The notes: generated by a model from the letters alone, not told the origin. Positions 8,622 through 18,088 are shown, numbered from the stretch's first letter. The stretch: 64,000 nucleotides of DNA from Picosynechococcus sp. PCC 7117 (GCF_001693275.1 NZ_CP016477.1:744001-808000); one strand, 5' to 3'. Numbers and translations are program-made.

Positions 8622-9464
8622 TTACAATCCGTATTTTTCGCAGACTTGATCGCCAATAAATTGTACCCAGGGTTTGAAGACGGGAATCAGTTCTGCCCGA
8701 CTCGCTGTTAAACAAGGAAAAGGGCGATCGCCATAATTTTTGCCGATTTCTAAAGGAAACATCGGGTTCGGTTCGAGGGGTTCAATGGCTCCCCCAGCCG
8801 CCTGGATAATCGCCCAAACTGCCGCAATATCCCAAATTTTCGACGTCGCTTCCACGCCCCCTAGGGCCGCCCCCGAAGCCACGATTAAAACGTTATAGCT
8901 GGCAACCCCCATCAAGCGAATCTTACAGGGAAAATCCGGTTGAGCTGCCACCGCCGTACTCCGGGCACAGAGGTTAAAAATATGGTTTAGGCTCGGCTCG
9001 TCGTCGCTGGTCTGGAGCGGTTCGCCATTACAAAACGCCCCGGTCGGCCCCGTTAAACCGGAGTCTCCGTACCAATAGCCATGGAAGGATTGACGCAACC
9101 AAGGGAAATGCACATAGCCAAAAACAGGGGTGCCTTTGTAAAGTAGCCCCAGGGAAATGCCCCAGATCGGAATGCCCCGCGTAAAATTCGTTGTGCCGTC
9201 AATGGGATCAATCACCCAACACCAATCATTTCCAGGCAAAATATGCGTTTTTTCTTCGCTGAGAATGCCATGGTCAGGGAAGGCTGTGGCGATCGCCTGA
9301 CAAATTTCCCGATCAGACCACCGATCCGCTTCCGTCACCAAGCTACCATCGGCCTTGCGAACTGCCGTGAGCTTCCCAAATTTTTCCGTTAATTCTGCGC
9401 CAATCCGGTGACTTGTGTCCGCCGCAAAGGTCAAAATGTCCGTCCAAAATAATGCATCAACCAT
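8622..9464 (-). CDS. Inositol monophosphatase family protein
   Basis: About 280 residues. The FIG superfamily Mg2+/Li+ phosphatase motifs are in order: ILSEEKTH, WVIDPIDGTTNFTRGIP (metal-binding DPIDGT) and the second WDIAAVWAIIQAAGG. Members hydrolyse inositol phosphate, histidinol phosphate or other small phosphate esters, and which applies here is not clear. The frame extends to a TTG at 9524, but the ATG at 9464 (MVDALFW) gives the usual N-terminus. It reads toward the ABC ATPase gene 62 bp downstream. Confidence 0.87.
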   Translation of the reverse strand: MVDALFWTDILTFAADTSHRIGAELTEKFGKLTAVRKADGSLVTEADRWSDREICQAIATAFPDHGILSEEKTHILPGNDWCWVIDPIDGTTNFTRGIPIWGISLGLLYKGTPVFGYVHFPWLRQSFHGYWYGDSGLTGPTGAFCNGEPLQTSDDEPSLNHIFNLCARSTAVAAQPDFPCKIRLMGVASYNVLIVASGAALGGVEATSKIWDIAAVWAIIQAAGGAIEPLEPNPMFPLEIGKNYGDRPFPCLTASRAELIPVFKPWVQFIGDQVCEKYGL

Positions 9465-9594
9465 CGGTGTGCTAGATCCAGAAACGTTATCCCAGTCCAA
9501 AAAAGGCGATCGCCACTGAGTCAATCAATACCTCGTCTGGCTAAACAACCATAGCCCAAAACCCTGCAATCTCGCTATCTCTAGACAAAAAAAT

Positions 9595-9662
9595 CCTCCC
9601 TCTAAAAAAGAAGGAGGCAAATTATCCTCTCTTTGAGGGAGGTGCCGAAGGCGGAGGGAGGG
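9595..9662 (-). terminator. acsF terminator within a CCTCC-rich repeat cluster
   Basis: Just after the acsF stop, the minus strand carries CCTCCCTC (9635-9642) and GAGGGAGG (9595-9602), a perfect 8-bp stem. A run of T residues (9587-9593) follows it on the minus strand. A further CCCTCCCTCC copy at 9653-9662 and a small GCCTTCGGC hairpin at 9644-9652 lie between the gene and the stem. The arrangement fits a factor-independent terminator, but the repeated purine/pyrimidine blocks suggest a dispersed repeat has supplied it. Confidence 0.7.
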
Positions 9663-9679
9663 TATTCTCCAAAAGGGTG

Positions 9680-10759
9680 TTAGCGGACAGTACCAGCCAG
9701 TTGATCAACGCGGATCGGCTTCATCAGATAAAGACTAATGAATTGGGTTGCGTTAGAGAGATAAGCAGGTAACTTCTTCAACAGCTTCACAGGCGCAGGC
9801 GCATCGCTGGCATCAATTTCCCGCAGTTTTTCGCCGTTCTTGACGCAGGTTTCTAAACGCTCGTAGAACTCAGGCTTTTCGACATCGAGAATGATCGGGA
9901 AAACCCGGCCAGCGGTGTTGTTGGTTTCCCAAATCACTTCCTTGTCAAATTCCCGCGCATTCAAGCCGATGGATTCGTAGAAACCATGGCGCTGGGTATC
10001 ATTGAGGTACATCGTCGCAAAGACAGAGAGCAAGAAGAAACGGCACCACAACCGCGCTTTCCAGTCATTGAGGATGTTGGGCTGGGTTTTCATCAGGGCA
10101 TCAAAGAAATCCCCGTGACGGTTTTCATCTTGGCACCAGTTCTCAAAGAATTTAAAAATCGGATAAATGCGGTCTTCGGGATTCTTTTCGAGGTGACGAT
10201 AAATCTTGATGTAACGCCAGTACCCAATTTTTTCCGAAAGGTAGGTGGCGTAGAAAATAAATTTCGGCTTAAAGAAAGTATAGCTGCGGCTCTTGGTGAG
10301 GAAACCGAGGTCAAGGGACAGGTTAAAGTCCGTCATCGCCTTGTTGAGGAAACCAGCGTGACGCGCTTCGTCCCGGGACATGAGGTTAAACCCTTCAGCC
10401 AACAGAGGATTCTTGTCCTTAAGGCGACGGCCTAATTCTTTGTAGAGCAAGAAGCCGGAAAATTCAGCAGTACAGGAACGCTCCAGGAACTCGATGAAGA
10501 GTTGCCGGGTTTCCCCTTGGATATGGTCGAAGGAGATATCAAAAGACTCATCCCGAACAAAGTGATGACGGTTGTAGTCCACGCGGAATTCTTCGATGAT
10601 CGCTTCCATCTCTTCTTCGTTGACAGAAAGATCCATCTTCGCCATTTCATCGAAGTCGGTGGTGTAAAAGCGGGGAGTCAGGATAGTTTCCTTCGCCGGA
10701 ACCTTCACGCCGGGGCGCAATTCCTCTACGCCAGCAGATTTGTTAACAGTGCTTACCAT
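9680..10759 (-). CDS. acsF: Mg-protoporphyrin IX monomethyl ester (oxidative) cyclase
   Basis: A 359-residue aerobic cyclase (AcsF/ChlE) that forms the fifth ring of chlorophyll from Mg-protoporphyrin IX monomethyl ester using O2. Diiron ligand motifs are visible: EARH at about residues 131-134 and ENRH at about 212-215, together with upstream Glu residues in [10 protein letters not shown]. The whole length matches the family. It is transcribed alone, ends at a strong hairpin, and is divergent from the metal-sensor gene across 257 bp. The ATG is followed by [10 protein letters not shown]. Cyanobacteria often hold a second low-oxygen paralogue; none is in this window. Confidence 0.96.
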   Translation of the reverse strand: MVSTVNKSAGVEELRPGVKVPAKETILTPRFYTTDFDEMAKMDLSVNEEEMEAIIEEFRVDYNRHHFVRDESFDISFDHIQGETRQLFIEFLERSCTAEFSGFLLYKELGRRLKDKNPLLAEGFNLMSRDEARHAGFLNKAMTDFNLSLDLGFLTKSRSYTFFKPKFIFYATYLSEKIGYWRYIKIYRHLEKNPEDRIYPIFKFFENWCQDENRHGDFFDALMKTQPNILNDWKARLWCRFFLLSVFATMYLNDTQRHGFYESIGLNAREFDKEVIWETNNTAGRVFPIILDVEKPEFYERLETCVKNGEKLREIDASDAPAPVKLLKKLPAYLSNATQFISLYLMKPIRVDQLAGTVR

Positions 10760-10980
10760 ATCTGTAATGTTTATTGCTTCCGTTTTTTATGGGGATCAGT
10801 CTCTTTTTTGCCAAATATAACCGCGTGAGACTTGGGGTTTTGATTAGGTTACAGTCTAACAAGCTCTACACCAGGGTTTAAACCCTTTTTTGTGAATAGT
10901 TGATACACATTGTTACAAAATATTGCAAGATAAATCACGAAATTAAGGCGATCGCCTTCTGGGATCGATGACCCAATGAG

Positions 10981-10995
10981 TACAATTAAATTGTA
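10981..10995. promoter_or_regulatory. Candidate operator/-10 palindrome for the ArsR-family sensor
   Basis: TACAAT-TAA-ATTGTA is a perfect 6-3-6 inverted repeat ending 21 bp before the GTG start of the ArsR-family gene. The left arm is also a good -10 hexamer, so a bound repressor would cover the promoter, the usual autoregulatory design in this family. The functional role is inferred. Confidence 0.5.
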
Positions 10996-11016
10996 GAATT
11001 TGCGCCCTTAAAAGTT

Positions 11017-11382
11017 GTGATAAAGCCAAAATCACAGGATATCTGCCAAGTCCGCTGTGTTAATACGGATTTGGTGGCCCAAGCCAGTGAACAATTACCA
11101 GAGGGTGATTTACTCGAAGAAGCTCAGATTCTCTTTAACGCTTTAGCCGACAAATCCCGTCTCAAGATCCTGGCCGCTCTCAGTACAAGTGAAGAACTCT
11201 GCGTGTGTGACATTGCGGCTTTACTCAACATCAAAATTGCCACGACTTCCCATCACTTACGAAAATTACGCGATCTCAAAATCCTGAAATATCGGAATGA
11301 AGGGAAACTAGCCTATTACTCCCTCCGAGATCAACGGGTTGCTGAAATCCTGAGCCACGCCCTTAACAAACTTGCACAATAA
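11017..11382 (+). CDS. ArsR/SmtB-family metal sensor, CadC/ZiaR-like
   Basis: A 121-residue winged-helix repressor. The recognition region is IATTSHHLRKLRDLKIL. Metal ligands of the alpha3N type are all present: Cys10 and Cys14 in the N-terminal arm, plus Cys62 and Cys64 in ELCVCD, the same spacing as CadC. The alpha5 Zn site of SmtB looks lost: Asp105 is kept, but the partner positions read Arg107, Lys118 and Gln121. A thiolate Cd/Pb/Zn sensor is therefore expected. The GTG start follows the candidate operator. It precedes a CDF transporter by 83 bp, a normal sensor-exporter pair. Confidence 0.88.
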   Translation: MIKPKSQDICQVRCVNTDLVAQASEQLPEGDLLEEAQILFNALADKSRLKILAALSTSEELCVCDIAALLNIKIATTSHHLRKLRDLKILKYRNEGKLAYYSLRDQRVAEILSHALNKLAQ

Positions 11383-11425
11383 AACAAATCAACTTCAACT
11401 TGATCTGCACTTATCGGCAAAAACA

Positions 11426-11450
11426 TTCTAATATTAATTTGAATATCGAA
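11426..11450. promoter_or_regulatory. Possible second regulator-binding site before the CDF gene
   Basis: An AT-rich block with ATATT (11431-11435) and AATAT (11442-11446) as 5-6-5 arms, flanked by TTC and GAA, lies 16-40 bp before the CDF start codon. It resembles AT-rich CadC-type operators in composition only. It may be an internal promoter or operator. The evidence is weak. Confidence 0.25.
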
Positions 11451-11465
11451 ATGTAAAACCAAGTC

Positions 11466-12083
11466 ATGGATGATAATTGCTGTCAAGCTAAAGCTTGTGC
11501 GTTGTCGAAACTAAAGCAACAACAAGCAAAAGTACTTTGGGTCGTGTTGTTTATCAACGCAGCAATGTTTCTGGTCGAGTTTGGGGCTGGGATTCGAGCG
11601 GGTTCTCTCTCTTTAACTGGAGATTCTTTGGATATGTTGGGGGATGCCCTGGTCTATGCCAGCAGCTTATATGTCATTAACAAGAGTATTCAGGCTCAGG
11701 CTGGAGCCGCGTTCCTTAAGGGAGTCATTATGTTTTTGTTTGCGGTTGTAGTGTTTGCAAGGGCGAGCTATCAATTGTTCGCAGGTGTTAGCCCGGAAGC
11801 TTCCATTATGGGGACGATTGGTATCGTCGCGTTACTTGCGAATTTACTTTGCCTACTGCTTTTAACACGTCACCGCAACGATAATCTCAATATGTCTTCT
11901 GTTTGGTTGTGTTCCCGCAATGACATCATTGCCAATACATCCGTGTTAATTGCTGCCGGATTGGTGTTTCTCTCGAATTCTAATCTGCCGGATTTGTTGG
12001 TGGGTTTTCTCCTGACCTTTGTCTTCGCCAAATCAGCCAGTAAAGTTTTGTCGCAATCGTGGCGAGAAATGCAACAACAATAA
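11466..12083 (+). CDS. Short cation diffusion facilitator (CDF) metal transporter
   Basis: A 205-residue membrane protein with about six hydrophobic helices and a Cys-containing N-terminus (CC at residues 5-6, C11). The TM2 transport-site pair is Asp56-x3-Asp60 in DSLDMLGD. In TM5 the usual His-x3-Asp is replaced by Cys149-x3-Asp153 (CSRND). The cytoplasmic C-terminal domain of ordinary CDF proteins (about 300 residues) is absent; the protein stops after TM6. Pairing with a CadC-like repressor suggests efflux of a thiophilic metal such as Zn, Cd or Pb. That specificity is inferred. Confidence 0.82.
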   Translation: MDDNCCQAKACALSKLKQQQAKVLWVVLFINAAMFLVEFGAGIRAGSLSLTGDSLDMLGDALVYASSLYVINKSIQAQAGAAFLKGVIMFLFAVVVFARASYQLFAGVSPEASIMGTIGIVALLANLLCLLLLTRHRNDNLNMSSVWLCSRNDIIANTSVLIAAGLVFLSNSNLPDLLVGFLLTFVFAKSASKVLSQSWREMQQQ

Positions 12084-12091
12084 CTAGAAAT

Positions 12092-12130
12092 AAAAAAAGC
12101 TGATCCCACATCATGGCAGGATCAGCCTTT
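12092..12130. terminator. Bidirectional terminator between the CDF gene and typA
   Basis: GCTGATCC (12099-12106) and GGATCAGC (12119-12126) form a perfect 8-bp stem with a 12-base loop. Seven A residues lie on the left (12092-12098) and a T-rich tail on the right. The hairpin can end both the CDF transcript and the oncoming typA transcript. Confidence 0.85.
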
Positions 12131-12180
12131 CTTAAAATCACTAACATTCACCCTTCAGGTGTTGGGTCATGCCTAGAACA

Positions 12181-13974
12181 TTAGCGTTTAGCCATTTTCT
12201 TCGTTTCCACCTTCCGCAGACGAATCGATTCGGGCGTAACCTCTACGAGTTCTCCGGGGCCGATATATTCGAGGGCGCGCTCTAGGTTCATTTCCATGGG
12301 GGCTTGTAACTGAACTAGTTCATCACCACTGGCAGCCCGATGGTTCGTGAGCTGCTTCGCTTTACAAACATTTAGCTCTAGATCTTGGGGACGGTTGTGC
12401 TCCCCGACAATCATGCCTTTGTAAACCTTAGTGCCTGGGGTAATGAAAAATTGACCGCGATCCTCAGCGTTCTTGAGGGCATAGAAGGTTGCTGTGCCTT
12501 CTTCAAAAGCAGTGATGACGCCGTTGTAGCGAGTGTCGAAGTCGCCACAGATGGGTCGATATTCCAGGAAACTATGGTTCATAATGCCAGCACCGCGAGT
12601 GATCCGGATAAATTCACCCCGGAAACCAATCAAACCACGGGCGGGTACCACAAATTCGAGTTGAGTCCGTCCACCTGCGCCAGCTTGCATATCTTGCATT
12701 TCCCCTTTGCGCTGACCGAGTCGTTCGATACAGCTACCCACCGCTTCTTCCGGGACATCGAGCACGAGGTATTCAAAGGGTTCACAGGGTTTGCCATTTA
12801 CTTCGCGGTAAATCACCTTGGGCTGGGCCACTTGGAATTCGTAACCTTCCCGACGCATGGTTTCAATCAAAATACCCAGGTGCAGTTCACCCCGACCGGA
12901 CACAGCAAAGCTATCGGCGGACTCGCCATCTTCGACCCGCAGGGCCACGTTGGTTTCGAGTTCTCTTTCGAGGCGATCGCGGATTTGGCGAGAGGTCACA
13001 AAGGTTCCTTCTTGGCCCGCAAAGGGGGAATTATTCACAGAGAAGGTCATCTGTAATGTAGGCTCATCCACCTTGATCAGCGGTAAAGCTTGGGGATCTT
13101 CAGGGGACGTTACCGTTTCCCCGATATTGGCATCAGCAAACCCGGCAACAGCGACGATCATTCCGGCGGTCGCTTCTTCGAGTTCAACACGATTTAAGCC
13201 TTCAAAGCCCATCAGCTTGGCCACTTTTGCCTTGGCAATGGTGCCATCTTCCTTGACCAGGGCTGCCTGTTGTCCCGCTTTAATCGTGCCGTTGTGGAGA
13301 CGACCGATGACAATCCGGCCCAGGTAATCGGAGTAATCAAGGGTCGTAACCTGCAACTGGAGGGGCTTGTTAACATCTCCGGCTGGCGGGGGAACGTGCT
13401 GCAGAATCGCTTGGAAGAGGGGTTCCATATCCTCGTTGGTATCGTCGAGGGATTCCCGGGCGAAACCAGATAAACCAGAGGCATAGAGAGTGGTGAAGTC
13501 ACATTGATCGTCATCGGCACCGAGTTCAACGAACAGATCAAAGACTTTATCAACGGCAGTTTCAGGATTGACGTTAGGGCGGTCGATTTTATTAACGACA
13601 ACGATCGGGCGTAGACCTTTTTCGAGGGCTTTTTTCAAGACGAAACGGGTCTGGGGCATTGGGCCTTCGTTGGCATCGACGATCAAAATGCAACCGTCTA
13701 CCATGCCGAGGACGCGCTCTACCTCACCACCAAAGTCAGCGTGGCCAGGGGTATCAACAATATTGATCAGAATGTCGTTGTAACGGACGGCGGTATTTTT
13801 GGCAAGAATCGTAATACCCCGTTCCCGTTCGAGGTCATTGGAGTCCATCACGCAATCGGGGATGTCTTCGCCTTCTCGGAAAATGCCGGATTGATGTAAG
13901 AGAGCATCAACAAGGGTCGTTTTACCGTGGTCAACGTGGGCAATAATCGCGACGTTACGAATGGGAAGAGACAT
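12181..13974 (-). CDS. typA: Translational GTPase TypA/BipA
   Basis: A 597-residue GTPase. G1 is [10 protein letters not shown] at the N-terminus, the switch II/G3 segment is DTPGHADF, and G4 is NKIDRP. EF-G-like domains follow, and the characteristic BipA C-terminal domain carries the [11 protein letters not shown] and [11 protein letters not shown] segments. BipA binds ribosomes and supports large-subunit assembly and stress or cold growth. Length is normal. It is monocistronic: it faces the CDF gene across a shared terminator and is divergent from the PH-domain gene. On the minus strand a TACAAT hexamer about 55 bp upstream could be its -10. Confidence 0.96.
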   Translation of the reverse strand: MSLPIRNVAIIAHVDHGKTTLVDALLHQSGIFREGEDIPDCVMDSNDLERERGITILAKNTAVRYNDILINIVDTPGHADFGGEVERVLGMVDGCILIVDANEGPMPQTRFVLKKALEKGLRPIVVVNKIDRPNVNPETAVDKVFDLFVELGADDDQCDFTTLYASGLSGFARESLDDTNEDMEPLFQAILQHVPPPAGDVNKPLQLQVTTLDYSDYLGRIVIGRLHNGTIKAGQQAALVKEDGTIAKAKVAKLMGFEGLNRVELEEATAGMIVAVAGFADANIGETVTSPEDPQALPLIKVDEPTLQMTFSVNNSPFAGQEGTFVTSRQIRDRLERELETNVALRVEDGESADSFAVSGRGELHLGILIETMRREGYEFQVAQPKVIYREVNGKPCEPFEYLVLDVPEEAVGSCIERLGQRKGEMQDMQAGAGGRTQLEFVVPARGLIGFRGEFIRITRGAGIMNHSFLEYRPICGDFDTRYNGVITAFEEGTATFYALKNAEDRGQFFITPGTKVYKGMIVGEHNRPQDLELNVCKAKQLTNHRAASGDELVQLQAPMEMNLERALEYIGPGELVEVTPESIRLRKVETKKMAKR

Positions 13975-14251
13975 AAATTTTACGGATGGTTCCTAAGACC
14001 TGTAAATTTTTTTGACAATTTCTGCCCAATTGTAGCCTAATTATCATCTTTCTTAATATTTAAGTTGTGAAGTTTCGGCTACTAGGCGGGCGAGAAATCC
14101 AGGGTAGCACCGTCACGGCCAAGATTTACGAGATAAATGTGCGGAAATGTTGAAGGGCGCCAGGCAATACTGGCCAACAGAGATAAAACTTTACCGCTGC
14201 CGTAATTCTTGGGGAACTTTGCTACCGTGAAATCAGCTTTTTGTCACGGTT

Positions 14252-14746
14252 ATGGAAAATAGTCTGTTTTTTAAGGCTCCCTGGAGTCAAACTTTAATCA
14301 CCATTACAACTCTTGTTTGCGTAGTGTTGTTGGCCATGGTGCTGCTGTTTTTGATTTTAGGACTCCAACAACAGAATCCTTATTTTTTGCTGTGGATTAT
14401 TTTGCCCATCGGCATTGTGGTAATGACGGCGTTATTTATGGTGCGAGGCTATCATCTGGACGGCGATCGCCTTTATGTTGAACGCTTGGGGTGGCGCACA
14501 GAAATCGCTTTAGAAAATCTAGAAAGTGCCACCTACGATCCCACCGCCATGGATGGTTCGTTACGGCTGTTTGGTAATGGTGGTCTATTTGCCTTTACCG
14601 GAAAATTTTGGAATAAAAAGTTGGGTCACTACAATGCCTATGCCACAGCGGTTCGTTTAACAGTGGTTTTGAAATGGCCTAACCAGACCATTGTCGTCAC
14701 CCCAGAGAAGCCTGAACAGTTTGTCGCTGCAATTCTCCGTCGTTAA
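14252..14746 (+). CDS. Membrane-anchored PH-domain-like protein
   Basis: A 164-residue protein of unknown role. Two transmembrane helices (about residues 17-40 and 48-68) are followed by a beta-rich domain that begins YHLDGDRLYVERLGWRTEI and ends PEKPEQFVAAIL. This resembles bacterial PH-like domains (PF10882 type), which are common in small membrane proteins. The lone gene has a 277-bp divergent region upstream shared with typA. That region contains a TTGACA at 14010-14015 but no convincing -10. Its stop overlaps the glcE-like stop on the other strand at TTAA (14743-14746). Confidence 0.75.
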   Translation: MENSLFFKAPWSQTLITITTLVCVVLLAMVLLFLILGLQQQNPYFLLWIILPIGIVVMTALFMVRGYHLDGDRLYVERLGWRTEIALENLESATYDPTAMDGSLRLFGNGGLFAFTGKFWNKKLGHYNAYATAVRLTVVLKWPNQTIVVTPEKPEQFVAAILRR

Positions 14747-16023
14747 ATGCCGCCCACAAAACGCTGGGGACTCAAGATATTTTGGGGATCAAATTGCTGT
14801 TTAATGCGGCGCATCAACGGCAAGGCATCGCCTGGATAGCCCCAGGGTTCAAATTGCTGCTTGAGGCGATAGGGGGCATCTAAAATTGTGAAAAAACCGT
14901 GGTGAGCCTGACAAAAATCCCGGATGGCTCGGAATTGTCGGAGAAATTGATCATGGGGAAACGCAATGATGCCCAGGCCACTTTTGCAATGGATCCGGGC
15001 GATCGCCTGACCATTGGTTAGGGTCTCAATGTGTTGCAGCAAAGCCATACTTTGATGGGATAGAATGCCGACCTTGGCGACCACCATTTCCCCAAATAAA
15101 GCTTTCCGTAGCTGTGCCCACAGATCTAGGTGCTCCGGTTGGCTGACTAAACCCAGGTGCTGCCCGATAGTCTCCAGCTCCTGCAGTTGTGCCGTAATAC
15201 TCTCACGGATCGCCTCAAAACGCAGCAGCAAACCCCAGTCTTCTCCAGTTCCCCTTTGTAACCGTTGTAATAGTCGAGGTGAAAGCAGATCTGCCGCCGC
15301 TGGCGTAAGTACAGAATTTAAAATTTGGCTCTGGGCCTGGCGTATTTGCGCGGACGACCCAAGCATTAAGATCGTTTGGGACTGCTCTTGAATCGGATAG
15401 AGACGAAACGTTAATTTGGTAATCGTCGCCAAACTGCCATGGGAACCTGTGAGGAGCTTCATCAAATCATAGCCCGCCACATTTTTAACTACTTTTCCCC
15501 CGGCTTTTGCCAAAGTTCCATCGGCCCGGAGCATGGTGATTCCCAGGAGTAAATCCCGCACACCACCGTAACGTTGACGCAAGCTGCCGGTATCTGCCGT
15601 GGCTACAATCCCCCCTAGGGTTGCTTGGTTGGGGAAGCTCGGATCGAGGGGAAGATACTGTTTATAGGGCCTGAGATGGTTTTGTAGTTCAGCAAAGGTG
15701 ATCCCTGCTTCCACCGTAATGGTTAGATCATTAACGGCATGATCCACAATGCGATTTAACTGCCGGGTGCTCACCAACCAATCTACTTTCGGGGTGAGTC
15801 CACCCCAAGCGAGCTTTGTGCCGTTACCGCAGGGGATAATCGTAATTTTTTCCCGGTGGGCTGTGCGGAGGATTTCCGTTAGGGCTGCGCGGGAGTGGGG
15901 CACAAGCAGAGCTTCGGGGCTTTGACGGCTGATCCGTTCCATCTGCCGATGCCAATGGGGATGACAATATTGCCACGCTTTTAGATCGATATTCTGGGTA
16001 CCGGGATCAACCACCAAAGCCAT
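14743..16023 (-). CDS. glcE: FAD-binding oxidoreductase, glycolate oxidase GlcE-like
   Basis: A 426-residue protein. The PP-loop FAD_binding_4 domain is shown by the GNGTKLAWGG motif at about residue 75 and by the PLDPSFPNQATLGGIVATA-type segment near 130. The C-terminus ends in RRIKQQFDPQNILSP, typical of this flavoprotein family. GlcE is the second flavin subunit of glycolate dehydrogenase in photorespiration. GlcD and GlcF are not adjacent, so the partner must lie elsewhere, or this is a stand-alone relative. It follows a 57-residue ORF by 4 bp on the same strand. Confidence 0.82.
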   Translation of the reverse strand: MALVVDPGTQNIDLKAWQYCHPHWHRQMERISRQSPEALLVPHSRAALTEILRTAHREKITIIPCGNGTKLAWGGLTPKVDWLVSTRQLNRIVDHAVNDLTITVEAGITFAELQNHLRPYKQYLPLDPSFPNQATLGGIVATADTGSLRQRYGGVRDLLLGITMLRADGTLAKAGGKVVKNVAGYDLMKLLTGSHGSLATITKLTFRLYPIQEQSQTILMLGSSAQIRQAQSQILNSVLTPAAADLLSPRLLQRLQRGTGEDWGLLLRFEAIRESITAQLQELETIGQHLGLVSQPEHLDLWAQLRKALFGEMVVAKVGILSHQSMALLQHIETLTNGQAIARIHCKSGLGIIAFPHDQFLRQFRAIRDFCQAHHGFFTILDAPYRLKQQFEPWGYPGDALPLMRRIKQQFDPQNILSPQRFVGGI

Positions 16024-16027
16024 GATT

Positions 16028-16201
16028 TTAGTCTTCTGGAGTTAAGGCGATCGCCTCAACTTTTGCCGTATTTTCTTCAACTTCAGTGATTGCCCACCGG
16101 AGCACATCACCCCGCTTTTCGAGCTCTGCTTCAATTTCCTTGGGCAAATCTGCTGGATTTTCCTGGAGATCAATTTCTGCGGTAATGAAGTGGGTTGTCA
16201 T
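16028..16201 (-). CDS. Small conserved-looking hypothetical protein (57 residues)
   Basis: The ATG at 16201 gives a compact acidic protein (MTTHFITAEIDLQENP...) of 57 residues with no membrane segment. Upstream extension of the frame runs into the ABC exporter gene on the same strand and is improbable. It sits 4 bp before the glcE-like gene and 61 bp after the ABC exporter, so it may be translationally coupled to glcE. I do not recognise the family. Confidence 0.65.
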   Translation of the reverse strand: MTTHFITAEIDLQENPADLPKEIEAELEKRGDVLRWAITEVEENTAKVEAIALTPED

Positions 16202-16262
16202 CGGCCCGTTCCTTATGAAAATTCTGTGTTCATTATCATACCAAGCAAAGGAAACGCCCCGT

Positions 16263-18062
16263 CTAGTCTCCCAACATATGCAAACGATAGAGGCTGGCAT
16301 ACAACCCATTTTGGGCGAGGAGTTGATCGTGGTTCCCTGTTTCGAGGATTTCTCCTTGCTTTAGGACAATGATTTTATCCACATCCCGGATGGTCGAGAG
16401 ACGGTGAGCAATGATAATTGCCGTGCGGTCTTCAAGGAGTTGTTCTAGGGCCGACTGAATCAATGCCTCTGTACCCACATCAAGACTTGCCGTAGCTTCA
16501 TCGAGTACCAGAATTTTCGGATCCCGGATTGCGACCCGGGCAAAGGCCAACAGTTGTTTTTGGCCCCCAGAAAGATTTGTGCCCCGCTCCCGGAGGGCTG
16601 TGCGATACCCCTGGGGCAATTCTTCGATGAGTTGATCGACGTTGGTCAGCACTGCAGCCTGCTTTACCGCCTCAAAGGGATACTCCTCCCCCAGGGTAAT
16701 GTTGCGTTGAACATCTCCAGCAAAAAGAAAGCTTTCTTGGAGGATGACGCCAATGTGCCGCCGCAGATCTTCTTGGGGCAGATCACGAATATCAATGCCA
16801 TCAACGAGAATGCGTCCTTCACTAGGGTCATACAGACGACAGAGTAAACGAATGATTGAACTTTTGCCTGCTCCCGTTGGCCCCACAAGGGCGATTTTTT
16901 CACCGGGTTTGATCTTAAAATTCAGATTTTTCAGGACATATTCCCCAGGCTTGTAACCGAAGGAAACATTATCAAAAATAATTTCACCGGAGGCCGAATC
17001 CGAGAGATTTAGAGAAGTCGTTAAATGCTGTTGTTTATCTTGGATCTCGATGGGCTCCGACATCAATTCTGTCACCCGTTCGATGGCCGTTAGTCCCGAC
17101 TGGAACATGGTGAATTTGTCGGCAAATTGGCGCAGGGGATTAAATAACCGCTGGGAATAGAGAATAAAGGCGGACAACACCCCAAAGCTCAGGGCATCCT
17201 GGAAAATCAGCCAGCCCCCCAACCAGAGCACTCCGGCGATCGCCACTAGGGAAATCCACTCCAGAGTGGCAGAAACAGCCGAGTCATGGAAGATGGTTTT
17301 ATTGACAGCCAGACGATAGCGATCATTAACCGTCCGGAATAACTCGGCATTCAGGGCCTCCCGACGAAATAATTGCACGATATTGATCCCCGCAACGTTT
17401 TCCTGGAGCATCGCGTTCAGTTGGGATAGTTCTTCCCGGGCTTGGTAGTTGGCTTTGCGGTACTGCCCCTGAAAATAAACGATCAAAAAGGTGACGGGCA
17501 ACAACATCAAAATGAGGAGCGTCGCCAGTTGCCATTGCAACAAAAAAATCGAAACAATAATCACGGCCAGGGAAATGACATCATTGATAATGCCGATCGC
17601 CCCACTGGCAAAAACATCACCCAGGGCTTCCACGTCATTGGTTAAGCGGGTGACGAGCTTCCCGACAGGCATCCGGTCAAAGAAGCGAGAAGAAAGGGAC
17701 GTGACGTGATCGAATAAATCCTGGCGGATGCCTGCGGTAATTTCCTGGCCCACTTTTTGGACGAGGTACCCTTGGATCGAGGTGAAGGCCAAGCGAATCA
17801 CAATGGTGGCCAACAGAATCCAGATTAAACGGTTAATCCCTTCTGGAATGCTGAGATCGGCGAGGATGCCCCACACGGTTTCGCCCCGCAATAGGGAAAC
17901 TGCCTGACCGACAACGAGGGGTTGCACCGCACCGGCGATCGCCAAGGGGATCAGCAAAACAATCGACACAACAAGGGTAATAAGATTTTTCTTGGCGTAG
18001 GGAAGGAGCTTCCCGGCCAGTTGCCAATCATTTTTCGGAACAGAAGAGGATGCGATCGCCAT
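16263..18062 (-). CDS. ABC exporter with fused membrane and ATPase domains (MsbA-like)
   Basis: A 599-residue half-transporter. Six transmembrane helices fill residues 1-330. The ATPase domain has Walker A GPTGAGKSS, signature LSGGQKQ, Walker B ILVLDEATASLD and the H-loop HRLS. It is expected to act as a homodimer exporting lipid, peptide or drug-like substrates; the substrate is not indicated. It lies 26 bp after phnC-like and reads in the same direction. The start MAIASSSVPKND is the first ATG in frame. Confidence 0.92.
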   Translation of the reverse strand: MAIASSSVPKNDWQLAGKLLPYAKKNLITLVVSIVLLIPLAIAGAVQPLVVGQAVSLLRGETVWGILADLSIPEGINRLIWILLATIVIRLAFTSIQGYLVQKVGQEITAGIRQDLFDHVTSLSSRFFDRMPVGKLVTRLTNDVEALGDVFASGAIGIINDVISLAVIIVSIFLLQWQLATLLILMLLPVTFLIVYFQGQYRKANYQAREELSQLNAMLQENVAGINIVQLFRREALNAELFRTVNDRYRLAVNKTIFHDSAVSATLEWISLVAIAGVLWLGGWLIFQDALSFGVLSAFILYSQRLFNPLRQFADKFTMFQSGLTAIERVTELMSEPIEIQDKQQHLTTSLNLSDSASGEIIFDNVSFGYKPGEYVLKNLNFKIKPGEKIALVGPTGAGKSSIIRLLCRLYDPSEGRILVDGIDIRDLPQEDLRRHIGVILQESFLFAGDVQRNITLGEEYPFEAVKQAAVLTNVDQLIEELPQGYRTALRERGTNLSGGQKQLLAFARVAIRDPKILVLDEATASLDVGTEALIQSALEQLLEDRTAIIIAHRLSTIRDVDKIIVLKQGEILETGNHDQLLAQNGLYASLYRLHMLGD

Positions 18063-18088
18063 GGAAATTTTTCAAGAAATGCAGACAT

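Noticed and set aside
12385-13056. 223-codon open frame antisense to typA
   Set aside because: Entirely within the conserved GTPase gene and without plausible start context.
14010-14015. TTGACA as a -35 box for the PH-domain gene
   Set aside because: No matching -10 lies 16-18 bp downstream, and the site is about 240 bp from the start codon.
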